Of a stretch of 40,008 bases of DNA, positions 15,575 through 23,181 are shown one piece after another (position 1 is the first letter of the stretch; each line of letters starts with the position of its first letter). A program made the position numbers and the translations under genes. The notes below the pieces were generated by a model. That model was not told the DNA's origin, searched no databases, and saw nothing but the letters and a program-made list of their open reading frames with translations. This DNA is from Kordiimonadaceae bacterium UBA4441 (GTDB lineage: Bacteria > Pseudomonadota > Alphaproteobacteria > Sphingomonadales > Emcibacteraceae): contig DGPL01000030.1 of NCBI GenBank assembly GCA_002390425.1, positions 62,501-102,508 on the forward strand, given 5' to 3'.

Positions 15575-16225
15575 TTATTGCTCCTTCGTTTGTAACGAAT
15601 GATATTTATTAATCTCACGCGCTTCATCAAGACGCATTCCACTTTCAAGTGCCGCACGAATTTTTTCTTCTGCAGCTTCAATTTTCTCCGCTTGCGTCAG
15701 AACCACTTCTTCGTGCTCTTTTGGAATAACAATCACACCATCACTATCCCCGCGCAATAAGTCTCCCGGATGTACTTTTGCATCGCCAATATTAACAGGC
15801 ACGTTGGTTGCATCTACTTGAACCCTATCCTTTCCTGTTCGCATTGAATAACTTCGGCTATAAACCGGATACCCTAACTTAAGACACATATGCACATCTC
15901 TACATGCGCCGTCAATGACAGTGCCTGCAACGCCATTCTTATCTGCAAGATAGGTTAAAATATCACCCCAGACCGTCGCATCTTCGCGACCACCATTGTC
16001 AAGAACGACTACTGTACCCGGTTCCAGATCATCAATATAATCACCAACGGTACCCGGCTCAACATCCGCTGGGCCATATTGAATGGTATAAGCACGCCCC
16101 GTCATGCGGAAGCTGTGATCTCGTGGCTTAATGCCTAGGCATTGACCTTTAATGCCCAGTTTATCGAGGGCATCACTAATAGTTGCCGTATCTAGTTTTG
16201 AGGCACGTTCAACTGCCTGATCCAT
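15575..16225 (-). CDS. RraA-family aldolase, probable CHA/HMG aldolase (paralog 3)
   Basis: 216 residues. 'LDTATISDALDKLGIKGQC' near the N-terminus, 'EPGTVVVLDNGGREDATVWGD', 'DGACRDVHMCLKLGYPVYSR' with the Arg-Asp pair and 'GDSDGVIVIP' mark an RraA-type aldolase or decarboxylase. The frame runs open to 16315, overlapping the LigB-type gene by 70 bp. I place the start at the ATG at 16225, which has AAAGGA 6 bases before it, lies 19 bp after the dioxygenase stop and begins directly before the conserved region. Immediate linkage to the LigB-type dioxygenase suggests that this copy or paralog 2 carries out the CHA cleavage step. Confidence 0.82.
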   Translation of the reverse strand: MDQAVERASKLDTATISDALDKLGIKGQCLGIKPRDHSFRMTGRAYTIQYGPADVEPGTVGDYIDDLEPGTVVVLDNGGREDATVWGDILTYLADKNGVAGTVIDGACRDVHMCLKLGYPVYSRSYSMRTGKDRVQVDATNVPVNIGDAKVHPGDLLRGDSDGVIVIPKEHEEVVLTQAEKIEAAEEKIRAALESGMRLDEAREINKYHSLQTKEQ

Positions 16226-16244
16226 ATTCATTCCTTTACTATAA

Positions 16245-17258
16245 TTACTTCCAATATAGAAACCCGTTGGCGGTTCCAGTGCCTGCTTCTGAACGGTAAC
16301 ATGGGACATAATCAACTACGTCCCCCTTTAATTCGCTATCGAATAATACTCCTGCCGCCGCAATCCAATTTTTAAGTTCCGAGGTCCCTGTTTGAAAATA
16401 TTTCTCATCCAACGATGTGATCGTTTCAGCGTCTCGCCCCTGAATAGCTGTCATAAACAATTGATCAAGATCTTCATCAATGACAAAGTGACTCATGCCG
16501 CCGGATCCGAATACGGCAACCTTCAAATCACTATCCCAATTACGGATTGCTTTACCTACCATTTTGCCAAAATCATAACAGCGCTTTGCTGTTGGTTGGT
16601 TAGGCGGAAAAAAAGTATTTGTAATTATTGGTACATTCGGCACCACATTATCATTCATCACTTGGCGATATATATACCCAAAAGCATGTCCAACTCCAGA
16701 CGACCAATGATCATCATGTTTTGGAATTTTAGTCATCTTTGTAACGTCAAAGCCATCTTTGGTTGCTTGTTTAATAATCAAGTTCGCAAGTTCGGGACAA
16801 CCATCATATTCCGTATATTCAGGCGGATTATGTCCTGCTTCCGCTGCATGAATTCCGGGGGCCATTCGGGCGATTTGCTCTTCGCTTGCGGGTTCATTAT
16901 AAAGCGTCTCACCGGAAAAAACTGTGAACGCTGGAATGACATCAGGATTATAAATTTCATTTTGATCATTCCCCATGATCACGGCTACATCCGGTTTTAC
17001 TTCGTTCCAGATATCAGCCATTTTTGTAATGGCGTCCTGACAACGAGAATGCCGCATAGTGCGTTCATCAATAGATGATTGCTCATTTAAATTTTCATTT
17101 TTACGAAGTTCCTTAAGTTCTTCAAACGAATAATTTCCAAGCTTATAAGGATGTGACGGCCTATTTTGATCCGCTTTAACACGCATCAACCACTGCTCCG
17201 GTGTCGTTGATAATGTAGGACCATGAGACGTCCACATTCCAAGTACGATTTCAGCCAT
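16245..17258 (-). CDS. LigB-family extradiol ring-cleavage dioxygenase (3-O-methylgallate/gallate/protocatechuate type)
   Basis: 337 residues of the class III (LigB) extradiol dioxygenase fold. 'MAEIVLGMWTSHGP' supplies the first metal-ligand histidine (His12). 'RHSRCQDAITKMADIW', 'PDVAVIMGNDQNEIY', 'HDDHWSSGVGHAFG', 'VPIITNTFFPPNQPT' and 'KVAVFGSGGMSHFVIDE' are family blocks. Length and opening resemble the single-chain DesZ group (3-O-methylgallate dioxygenase) more than LigB of the two-subunit LigAB, and no LigA-like small subunit is present nearby. Cleavage of a gallate-type ring gives 4-oxalomesaconate directly, which the LigJ-type hydratase could use without a LigC/LigI step. It is the first gene of a four-gene leftward operon behind operator copy 3. 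Confidence 0.83.
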   Translation of the reverse strand: MAEIVLGMWTSHGPTLSTTPEQWLMRVKADQNRPSHPYKLGNYSFEELKELRKNENLNEQSSIDERTMRHSRCQDAITKMADIWNEVKPDVAVIMGNDQNEIYNPDVIPAFTVFSGETLYNEPASEEQIARMAPGIHAAEAGHNPPEYTEYDGCPELANLIIKQATKDGFDVTKMTKIPKHDDHWSSGVGHAFGYIYRQVMNDNVVPNVPIITNTFFPPNQPTAKRCYDFGKMVGKAIRNWDSDLKVAVFGSGGMSHFVIDEDLDQLFMTAIQGRDAETITSLDEKYFQTGTSELKNWIAAAGVLFDSELKGDVVDYVPCYRSEAGTGTANGFLYWK

Positions 17259-17280
17259 GTTTAATACCCTTTAAATTTTT

Positions 17281-17317
17281 CCTGTTATTATAATAACAGA
17301 TGAATATATCAAGTCAA
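17281..17317 (-). promoter_or_regulatory. Promoter and MarR-type operator, copy 3 (LigB operon)
   Basis: CTGTTATTATAATAACAG (17282-17299) is a perfect 18 bp palindrome. On the minus strand TTGACT (17312-17317) is 16 bp from TATTAT (17290-17295), so the palindrome covers the -10. It lies 23 bp before the LigB-type start codon and is the best match to the island consensus. Confidence 0.7.
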
Positions 17318-17328
17318 CGCGGATTAGA

Positions 17329-17769
17329 TCACAAAAGACGCCTTAAATAATCCAAAAACTGCTCTTGCTCTTTTCTTGATAATGGTTCCAGAGTTTCTTT
17401 GCCTGCCTCTTTACCAAGTGGAATAACAGCATCGACAATTTCATTCCCTTCATCAGACAGGTCTAAAATATGATACCCTAACCCTTCTTCAGTTTGGGTT
17501 AAAGTGATCATCCCCTTTTTAATCAACCTATCTACAAGTCCATGGACATTACCGGGTTCCATTCCGATACGTCGACCAAGTTTATTTTGTGAAGTTGGCC
17601 CCAATAAACGTAATGAAGTCATCGCAGCAGTTTGCATAGGACTTAATCCAGTAAAAGCGATTTTTTGCTTCATCTTATTTCGAGCTTTATGAAACACGCG
17701 CCTTAGTAAATGTCCAACCTGATCTTCTAGGCCGGATTTATTTTCCTTATCGTATTTATCGATAGCCAA
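17329..17769 (-). CDS. MarR-family transcriptional regulator of the catabolic island
   Basis: 146 residues of winged-helix MarR type. 'AFTGLSPMQTAAMTSLRLLGPTSQNKLGRRIGMEPGN' spans helices before and within the HTH, 'VHGLVDRLIKKGMITLTQTE' is the recognition helix and wing start, 'YHILDLSDEGNEIVDAV' the wing end, with dimerisation helices at both termini. The start is TTG at 17769 with GAGG 7 bases upstream. It sits next to the catabolic genes, and an 18 bp palindrome matching the island operators in 15 of 18 positions lies 20 bp before its start, so autoregulation plus control of the three other operator sites is the natural model: repression relieved by an aromatic ligand. The regulon link is inference from site distribution. 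Confidence 0.85.
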   Translation of the reverse strand: MAIDKYDKENKSGLEDQVGHLLRRVFHKARNKMKQKIAFTGLSPMQTAAMTSLRLLGPTSQNKLGRRIGMEPGNVHGLVDRLIKKGMITLTQTEEGLGYHILDLSDEGNEIVDAVIPLGKEAGKETLEPLSRKEQEQFLDYLRRLL

Positions 17770-17789
17770 AACTTACCTCATTCATTTCT

Positions 17790-17807
17790 CTATTATGATC
17801 ATAACAG
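17790..17807. promoter_or_regulatory. MarR-type operator, copy 4 (in front of marR itself)
   Basis: CTATTATGATCATAACAG is a palindrome with 8 of 9 arm positions paired and matches the perfect copy at 17282-17299 in 15 of 18 positions. It lies directly upstream of the marR ribosome-binding site, where bound repressor would block transcription. Confidence 0.55.
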
Positions 17808-17960
17808 CAGACACTTTTAATGAAAAGTTTTATTCTTTGGTCCTTAATCTAGATATGATTATTACCAACTATTTTGAATATATTATTTTTCATTTGTTTT
17901 TATATGAAATGCTAACGTAAGCTAAAAGAAAAAGAATCATAAAATAAGAGGGAAAATCAA

Positions 17961-19343
17961 TTGAGTGATACATCTGCACAAAAAGTAACCTGGACATCAA
18001 AATCTGCATTTTTATTAGCCGCAATTGGATGTGCCGTTGGGCTTGGTAACCTATGGCGTTTTCCGTATATTGCAGGACAAAATGGCGGCAGTGCTTTTAT
18101 CATGATTTATGTTGGGTTTGTTTTTCTTCTTGGAGTTCCCTTAATAATGTCGGAACTTGCCATCGGACGCGAAGGTAAATTAAGCGCCGTTGGTACAATG
18201 CAAAAATTAACCGCACAAGGTTATAACCCTATTTGGAAAATTATTGGCTGGATCAGTGTGCTTGTTCCAGTTCTGGGTTTATCCTATTATTGTGTCATTG
18301 CTGGATGGTCCGTTGATTATATATTTAAAGCGGCGATGGGTGATTTCAGCAATATAGATGCCGCTGGATCCGGTGCTATTTTCCAAGAAGCCCAAGATAA
18401 CTGGCCCGTTCTTATTTTTTGGTTCACTCTTTTTCTTTTTACAACAATTACCATTATCTCACTTGGAGTAAAGAATGGGCTTGAAAAAGCAGTAAAACTT
18501 ATGCTCCCCGCATTGTTTGTTATCCTCGTATTTCTGGCGATTTATGCAATGAGTACAGGGGACTCAAATAAAGCCATAGAATTTCTTTTGAGCCCTGATT
18601 TTTCAAAACTTACCCCAAGGGCCATTCTTGAAGCACTAGGTCAAGCCCTCTTCTCCCTTGCTATTGGTGTAGGTGGATTAATCACATATGGCGCATACCT
18701 TCCTGATGATGTATCGTTACCAAAATCAGCCGGTTTAATTGCTATTGCAGATACAATGGTCGCGCTTCTTGCTGGGTTTGCAATCTTCCCTATTGTGTTT
18801 GAATATGGCCTAGAGCCAAGCGAAGGACCGGGATTAATATTTGCTACGCTTCCAATTGCATTTGGTCAAATGCCAGGTGGGATTTTATTTGGCACGCTTT
18901 TCTTTGTGTTGCTTTCCTTTGCTGCGCTTTCATCAACGATTGGGATGCTAGAGCCCGTGGTTGCATGGTTAGAAGACAGAGGACTTTCCCGCAAAAAAAC
19001 GGCTTGGATGGCCGGTATGATTGCATGGTCTCTTGGAATTTTCATGGTGCTATCGTTCAATTTGCTCGTAGATTATATGCCCCTTAACTTTATCCCACTA
19101 TATGAAGGCAAAAATCTATTTGGAATTATGGATTATACGGTAGCCAATGTTTTGATCCCAATTAATGCCTTGATGATCGGACTTTTCGCGGGATGGGCTA
19201 TGTCCAATGAATTGGCCGAAAAACAATTCGGATTTGCTTATGGTAGCCCGCAGTTTTCATTATGGCGTATAAGCACAAAATATATCGCAACGATTGCCAT
19301 AACAATAGTCGTTTACGGAATGATTTTTGGTAATCCGTTCTAA
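17961..19343 (+). CDS. Sodium-dependent transporter of the NSS/SNF family
   Basis: 460 residues with about 11-12 membrane segments. The N-terminal 'WTSKSAFLLAAIGCAVGLGN' followed by 'LWRFPYIAGQNGGSAF' is the signature of LeuT-type neurotransmitter:sodium symporters, including the unwound TM1 and sodium site. 'VGLSYYCVIAGW'-like TM3 and 'LFSLAIGVGGLITYGAYLP' TM6 are present. The start is a TTG at 17961 preceded by GAGGGAAA. Bacterial members import amino acids with Na+. The next gene, facing it, encodes a D-amino-acid dehydrogenase, so an amino acid cargo is likely; the exact substrate is open. About 150 bp of AT-rich non-coding DNA separates it from the divergent marR operator. Confidence 0.88.
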   Translation: MSDTSAQKVTWTSKSAFLLAAIGCAVGLGNLWRFPYIAGQNGGSAFIMIYVGFVFLLGVPLIMSELAIGREGKLSAVGTMQKLTAQGYNPIWKIIGWISVLVPVLGLSYYCVIAGWSVDYIFKAAMGDFSNIDAAGSGAIFQEAQDNWPVLIFWFTLFLFTTITIISLGVKNGLEKAVKLMLPALFVILVFLAIYAMSTGDSNKAIEFLLSPDFSKLTPRAILEALGQALFSLAIGVGGLITYGAYLPDDVSLPKSAGLIAIADTMVALLAGFAIFPIVFEYGLEPSEGPGLIFATLPIAFGQMPGGILFGTLFFVLLSFAALSSTIGMLEPVVAWLEDRGLSRKKTAWMAGMIAWSLGIFMVLSFNLLVDYMPLNFIPLYEGKNLFGIMDYTVANVLIPINALMIGLFAGWAMSNELAEKQFGFAYGSPQFSLWRISTKYIATIAITIVVYGMIFGNPF

Positions 19344-19355
19344 GAGCTATTAAAA

Positions 19356-20612
19356 CTACCGATTTAAACTATATTTTTTTGGATCTAATGCTGGTTCATT
19401 ACCATCAATAATATCAGTAAGCATTTTTGCAGAGCCCGCTGCCATGGTCCACCCAAGTGGTCCGTGCCCAGTGTTGACTAGTAAATTAGCAACATCAGTC
19501 TTTCCCAAATAAGGTGATCCATCCACACTAATCGGTCTTAGGCCTGCCCATTCTGTGACTTTATCCTTATCAAAATAAGGCGCAAAATCAGGATATATTT
19601 CACTAAGTAAATCATACATATTGGCTAAGCGGTCAGATGTGAGACTTTGATCAAGTCCTGAAAATTCTGCTGTACCCGCTATACGAAGCACATCCCCAAG
19701 CGGGGATATAGCCGCACGGAAGCCATCGTCAATAATTGGCATTCGCGGTCCGCCGTTCCAACCATTAAGTGGTACTGTAATTGAATATCCTTTGGCGGGT
19801 CTTACCGGAATATTAATACCGATTGATTTTGCAAGCGGTGTTGAATAGCTTCCTGCGCATAAAATATATTTATCCGCTGTCATATCACCCGCACTGGTTC
19901 TTACGGCACTAATATCATTATGCTTCTTGATTATTTTTTCGACACGGACACCATAGTTAAACTTTGCGCCTAGTTTCATCGCTTCTTTTTCAATTTCACA
20001 GGTGAATTTATACGCATTACCCGCTTGATCATCCGGAAAATGAACGCCACCGGCTAGCTTATCAATAACGGGTTCAAGCGAAGGTTCAGCCTTTAAAAGG
20101 TCATTACCTTTAAGCACTTCGTAAGTCATACCGTGCGGTATTAAATGTTCCGAAAGACGAGCAAGTTTTTCAAGACTTTCCATATCCCGAAATACTTTAA
20201 TAGACCCGGTTGTAATCTGGTCATATTTAATATTTAATTTTTTTCTAAGTTCATCTAATAATTTGACTGAATACCATGAAAGATCAGCACTTCTGTGAAT
20301 GTTTTCAATATATAACTTTTCACGTGAATTATTTAAGAATGACACACCCCATCCAAGCAATGACGGTAATGCTTTTAATCTTAATAAAAATGGGCTATGC
20401 GGATTACCAATTGTGGAAACAAGTGTTTTAAAAATTCCGGGAGCATTCCATGGGTCCGCCATAGACGGCGTAAGCATTCCAGCATTGGCAAAACTTGTTT
20501 CTAAGGCGGGGCCTTCTTGACGATCTATCACTTCAATGTCGTGCCCGGATTTTGCCAAATAATAAGCCGTCGTCGAGCCAATAACACCGGCACCAATAAT
20601 GATAATTTTCAT
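19356..20612 (-). CDS. dadA: D-amino acid dehydrogenase (FAD, DadA type)
   Basis: 418 residues of the DAO flavoprotein fold. 'MKIIIIGAGVIGSTTAYYLA' is the FAD-binding Rossmann motif, followed by 'HDIEVIDRQEGPALETSFANAG' and 'ADPWNAPG', which are DadA signatures. The C-terminal 'WAGLRPISVDGSPYLGKT' and 'NTGHGPLGWTMAAGSA' close the FAD site. It oxidises D-amino acids to 2-oxo acids and feeds electrons to the respiratory chain at the inner membrane face. It lies 8 bp after the YkvI-like transporter gene on the same strand, which suggests a co-transcribed uptake/oxidation pair. Confidence 0.87.
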   Translation of the reverse strand: MKIIIIGAGVIGSTTAYYLAKSGHDIEVIDRQEGPALETSFANAGMLTPSMADPWNAPGIFKTLVSTIGNPHSPFLLRLKALPSLLGWGVSFLNNSREKLYIENIHRSADLSWYSVKLLDELRKKLNIKYDQITTGSIKVFRDMESLEKLARLSEHLIPHGMTYEVLKGNDLLKAEPSLEPVIDKLAGGVHFPDDQAGNAYKFTCEIEKEAMKLGAKFNYGVRVEKIIKKHNDISAVRTSAGDMTADKYILCAGSYSTPLAKSIGINIPVRPAKGYSITVPLNGWNGGPRMPIIDDGFRAAISPLGDVLRIAGTAEFSGLDQSLTSDRLANMYDLLSEIYPDFAPYFDKDKVTEWAGLRPISVDGSPYLGKTDVANLLVNTGHGPLGWTMAAGSAKMLTDIIDGNEPALDPKKYSLNR

Positions 20613-20620
20613 AACTTAAA

Positions 20621-21709
20621 TTATTCTTCTTTGTTTTTAAAAATCTTCCACATACCAATAGTAAAAAGTGGCAGAATGATCAATATGATAAACACATAAG
20701 TTAGCGTTCCATAGCCTTCTTTAATTAAATTAACAACACCAAATTCCGTTGCTATTACAATGGCGGTAAATAAAATGACAACTGCAATAAGAGGACGCAT
20801 AAAACGGGGCATAATTTTATTATGATGTTTATAAGCGACAGCAAAACGTTCATTTATTGAATGGATTAAAGCCGTACCAGTTTCAATAAAAGTTCCAAAC
20901 AAAATAATCTCAAAAATTATCTTAAAGATTGGCACATCTAAAATCGTTAATAAGTAATTCACCGGTAATTGTTCTTCAATAATATCCGGGTAATAGCCCA
21001 TCATGGCAACAAAAAAGAAAATAGCAGGTATCGTCGCAATTGGCCCCGCTAGCAATCCAGAAATAAGAGCTTCTTTTCGGGATGTTAAATGGCGAATACA
21101 AAAAAGGACCGCCGGAATAGTTGCAAGATTATATCCTGAATATGTAAGACCACTTTGAACCCAGCCGTCACCAATTGGATGATTTGAGAAATTGGCCGCA
21201 ATTTTATCACCAAAAACAGTCATGCAAAGAATAACAAATGCGGCATACGCGACATAAAGTAAAATCGACCAAGCGCTTAAGAATTTTTCAATAAGGCTTG
21301 AGCCATAGAAAACCAATACACCGACAGAAAGCATCATTACGGACGTCCCCCAAATGGGTAAAACACCGTAATTTTCCATTAGCAACGCACCGGCGGCGGC
21401 CCCAACGACTGAAATTGTGACAATAATTTGTAGGAAATAAGCGATTTCAAACAAAAAACTAAATCGTCCTAATGTCTGGCTGAAATATGTTTTATAATCA
21501 AAACTTTTAGTCATACGTGCCAATTCAAAACAGGCCGCAAGTGTAATACTCCATATGAACATCGCGACTAATATTCCAATAAGGCCGCCAACCGGTCCTG
21601 AGCCAAAGAAAAATTCAACAATTTCTCTGCCTGTTGAATATCCCCCCGCAATAATAACCGATTGAAAAATAAATCCCGGCAATAAATATCGTTGAAAAAA
21701 ACTTGCCAT
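20621..21709 (-). CDS. YkvI-like membrane transporter (APC/LeuT-fold, COG3949 type)
   Basis: 362 residues with about 10 hydrophobic helices. 'GFIFQSVIIAGGYSTGREIVEFFF' in TM1 with its small-residue break is typical of the YkvI branch of LeuT-fold transporters. 'SFDYKTYFSQTLGRFSFLFE' and 'GTALIHSINERFA' are further family-like segments. The substrate is not established for the family. Position immediately upstream of dadA points to an amino acid or related amine. The ATG has GAGGAAG 6 bases upstream. Confidence 0.72.
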   Translation of the reverse strand: MASFFQRYLLPGFIFQSVIIAGGYSTGREIVEFFFGSGPVGGLIGILVAMFIWSITLAACFELARMTKSFDYKTYFSQTLGRFSFLFEIAYFLQIIVTISVVGAAAGALLMENYGVLPIWGTSVMMLSVGVLVFYGSSLIEKFLSAWSILLYVAYAAFVILCMTVFGDKIAANFSNHPIGDGWVQSGLTYSGYNLATIPAVLFCIRHLTSRKEALISGLLAGPIATIPAIFFFVAMMGYYPDIIEEQLPVNYLLTILDVPIFKIIFEIILFGTFIETGTALIHSINERFAVAYKHHNKIMPRFMRPLIAVVILFTAIVIATEFGVVNLIKEGYGTLTYVFIILIILPLFTIGMWKIFKNKEE

Positions 21710-21815
21710 TCACGCTTCCTCTACTTTTATCAAATAAGCATGACATTTATAATTGTTTGATGCAAAGGCATTTTTTGTATATCGTCAGTGGCATTATGAG
21801 AGTTGCGGAAAATTA

Positions 21816-23084
21816 ATGAATAAACCGATCAATAAAAAAACACAAAATTCTAAACCGATTGATGACTTAACGGGCATCGAAGTCAAAGATGACTTTGAAC
21901 GTTTCGAACAGAAATTCGATATATATTGCCGTGCCATGTGGGATCCACAAATAAAGTCAGAAAAATCAGATAAGTTTTTTGAGGGCTATTATATGCCCTA
22001 TGCAAAAGCACGTAAAACAGATGGGTTTAGCCAAAAAGATTATGCCTTTCGCAATGCGGCGTGGCACGTGAATAATGTTATTCGAGATATTGAAAAGTCA
22101 GGTGAATTCAGAAAAGAAAAACCGAATGAAATACGAAAAGAAGGTTTTTGGGATTATTATACTTCGCATGATGAAGGATGGCCGGAACCTTACCCATATG
22201 AAAGCGCCGCCGAAGCGACACGCGATTTAAAAAAAGTGGCCGGGTTTTGTGGGGTCGGCGATCTAGGTGTTTGCGAATATGACGAAAGATGGATGTATAA
22301 ATCCATTTTCTCCATGCAGGGGAACGGTCAAAAGCCACAAGAAATTCCAGATGATATTCCAAATGTAATTGTCACTTTAGAACCTATGGATCGAGAACTT
22401 ATTAAAACGGTCCCGTCTGCATTATCCGGTGCAGCCACAGGTCTTGGCTACACTTTTGATGGTGTCGCAATTATCACACTAGCGCAATATATTCGCAATA
22501 TGGGATATCGCGCATATGCGACGCTTAATGATACTGCTTTGTGTATACCGCTTGCATTGCAAGCGGGGCTTGGTGAAGTGGGCCGTCATGGCATGCTGAT
22601 CAATGAAAAATATGGCCCACGTTTTCGTATTGGTAAAATATTCACCGACATGCCGCTTGAAATCAACAAGCCCAAAAAATTTGGCGTCCAAGAATTTTGC
22701 ACAACATGTGACCGCTGTGCTGTCGCGTGCCCGCCAAATGCCATACCCTTCGATGCACCAAGTGATCACGTCCATAGTGAAAGTAATATCAAAGGGGTGG
22801 TGAAATGGACACCTTCTGCGGAAAAATGTTTTAAATTTTGGTGTAATCAAAATACAGACTGTATTATTTGCATAAGATCATGTCCTTATAATCGTGATTT
22901 TTCTAGATTACGTCATCGTCTATGGTTAAAGCTCGCTAAAAGTCCTTTTAAGAAACTGGCATTAAAACTAGATGATCTTTTTATGGATCGCGGTAGATTA
23001 AAAACCAGTTGGTGGTGGCGGCCGGAACTTAAAAAACAAGATGAGGCAGAAGCCCCAAAGCGCAAAAAGAAAAATAAGAAATAA
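21816..23084 (+). CDS. Reductive dehalogenase-family (RdhA-like) cobalamin/iron-sulfur protein
   Basis: 422 residues, no Tat signal. The central part carries the RdhA pattern: 'PYPYESAAEATRDLKKVAGF', 'ATGLGYTFDGVAIITLAQYI', 'NDTALCIPLALQAGLGEVGR', 'YGPRFRIGKIFTDMPLE'. Two ferredoxin-type clusters follow, Cys295-x2-Cys298-x2-Cys301-x3-Cys305-Pro and Cys349-x2-Cys352-x3-Cys356-Pro with extra cysteines 338 and 343. The family uses corrinoid and 4Fe-4S clusters to remove halogen from organohalides; QueG shares the fold, but its 'GWIGKN' loop is absent. Unlike respiratory RdhA there is no export signal and no RdhB membrane anchor gene; unlike the self-sufficient catabolic enzymes there is no fused reductase domain. 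A lysine-rich tail ends the protein. I chose the ATG at 21816 (GGAAA just upstream) over the in-frame ATG at 21753. Confidence 0.82.
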   Translation: MNKPINKKTQNSKPIDDLTGIEVKDDFERFEQKFDIYCRAMWDPQIKSEKSDKFFEGYYMPYAKARKTDGFSQKDYAFRNAAWHVNNVIRDIEKSGEFRKEKPNEIRKEGFWDYYTSHDEGWPEPYPYESAAEATRDLKKVAGFCGVGDLGVCEYDERWMYKSIFSMQGNGQKPQEIPDDIPNVIVTLEPMDRELIKTVPSALSGAATGLGYTFDGVAIITLAQYIRNMGYRAYATLNDTALCIPLALQAGLGEVGRHGMLINEKYGPRFRIGKIFTDMPLEINKPKKFGVQEFCTTCDRCAVACPPNAIPFDAPSDHVHSESNIKGVVKWTPSAEKCFKFWCNQNTDCIICIRSCPYNRDFSRLRHRLWLKLAKSPFKKLALKLDDLFMDRGRLKTSWWWRPELKKQDEAEAPKRKKKNKK

Positions 23085-23181
23085 TCCACACGCCACGACT
23101 ATAGGTTTATTATCATTTTAAAGCTATCTTGTGGAATGATTTTCACCTATAAAACCCTAAACATATTATGAGACATCCACA

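Noticed and set aside
16226..16315. Longer start for the RraA-type gene at 16315
   Set aside because: It overlaps the LigB-type gene by 70 bp and simply reads its codons in another frame; AAAGGA stands 6 bases before the ATG at 16225.
16392..17078. 228-codon plus-strand open frame
   Set aside because: It lies wholly opposite the well-conserved LigB-type gene, has cysteine/isoleucine-rich composition with no family features and no ribosome-binding site.
21816..23084. Epoxyqueuosine reductase QueG
   Set aside because: The glycine loop reads AGLGEVGRHGMLI followed by YGPRFRIGKIFTDMPLE, the RdhA pattern, and the QueG GWIGKN block and HEAT-repeat C-terminus are absent.
23100..23156. ATAGGT/ACCTAT inverted repeat after the RdhA-like gene
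   Set aside because: Short arms separated by more than 40 bp and no T-tract, so not supported as a terminator.
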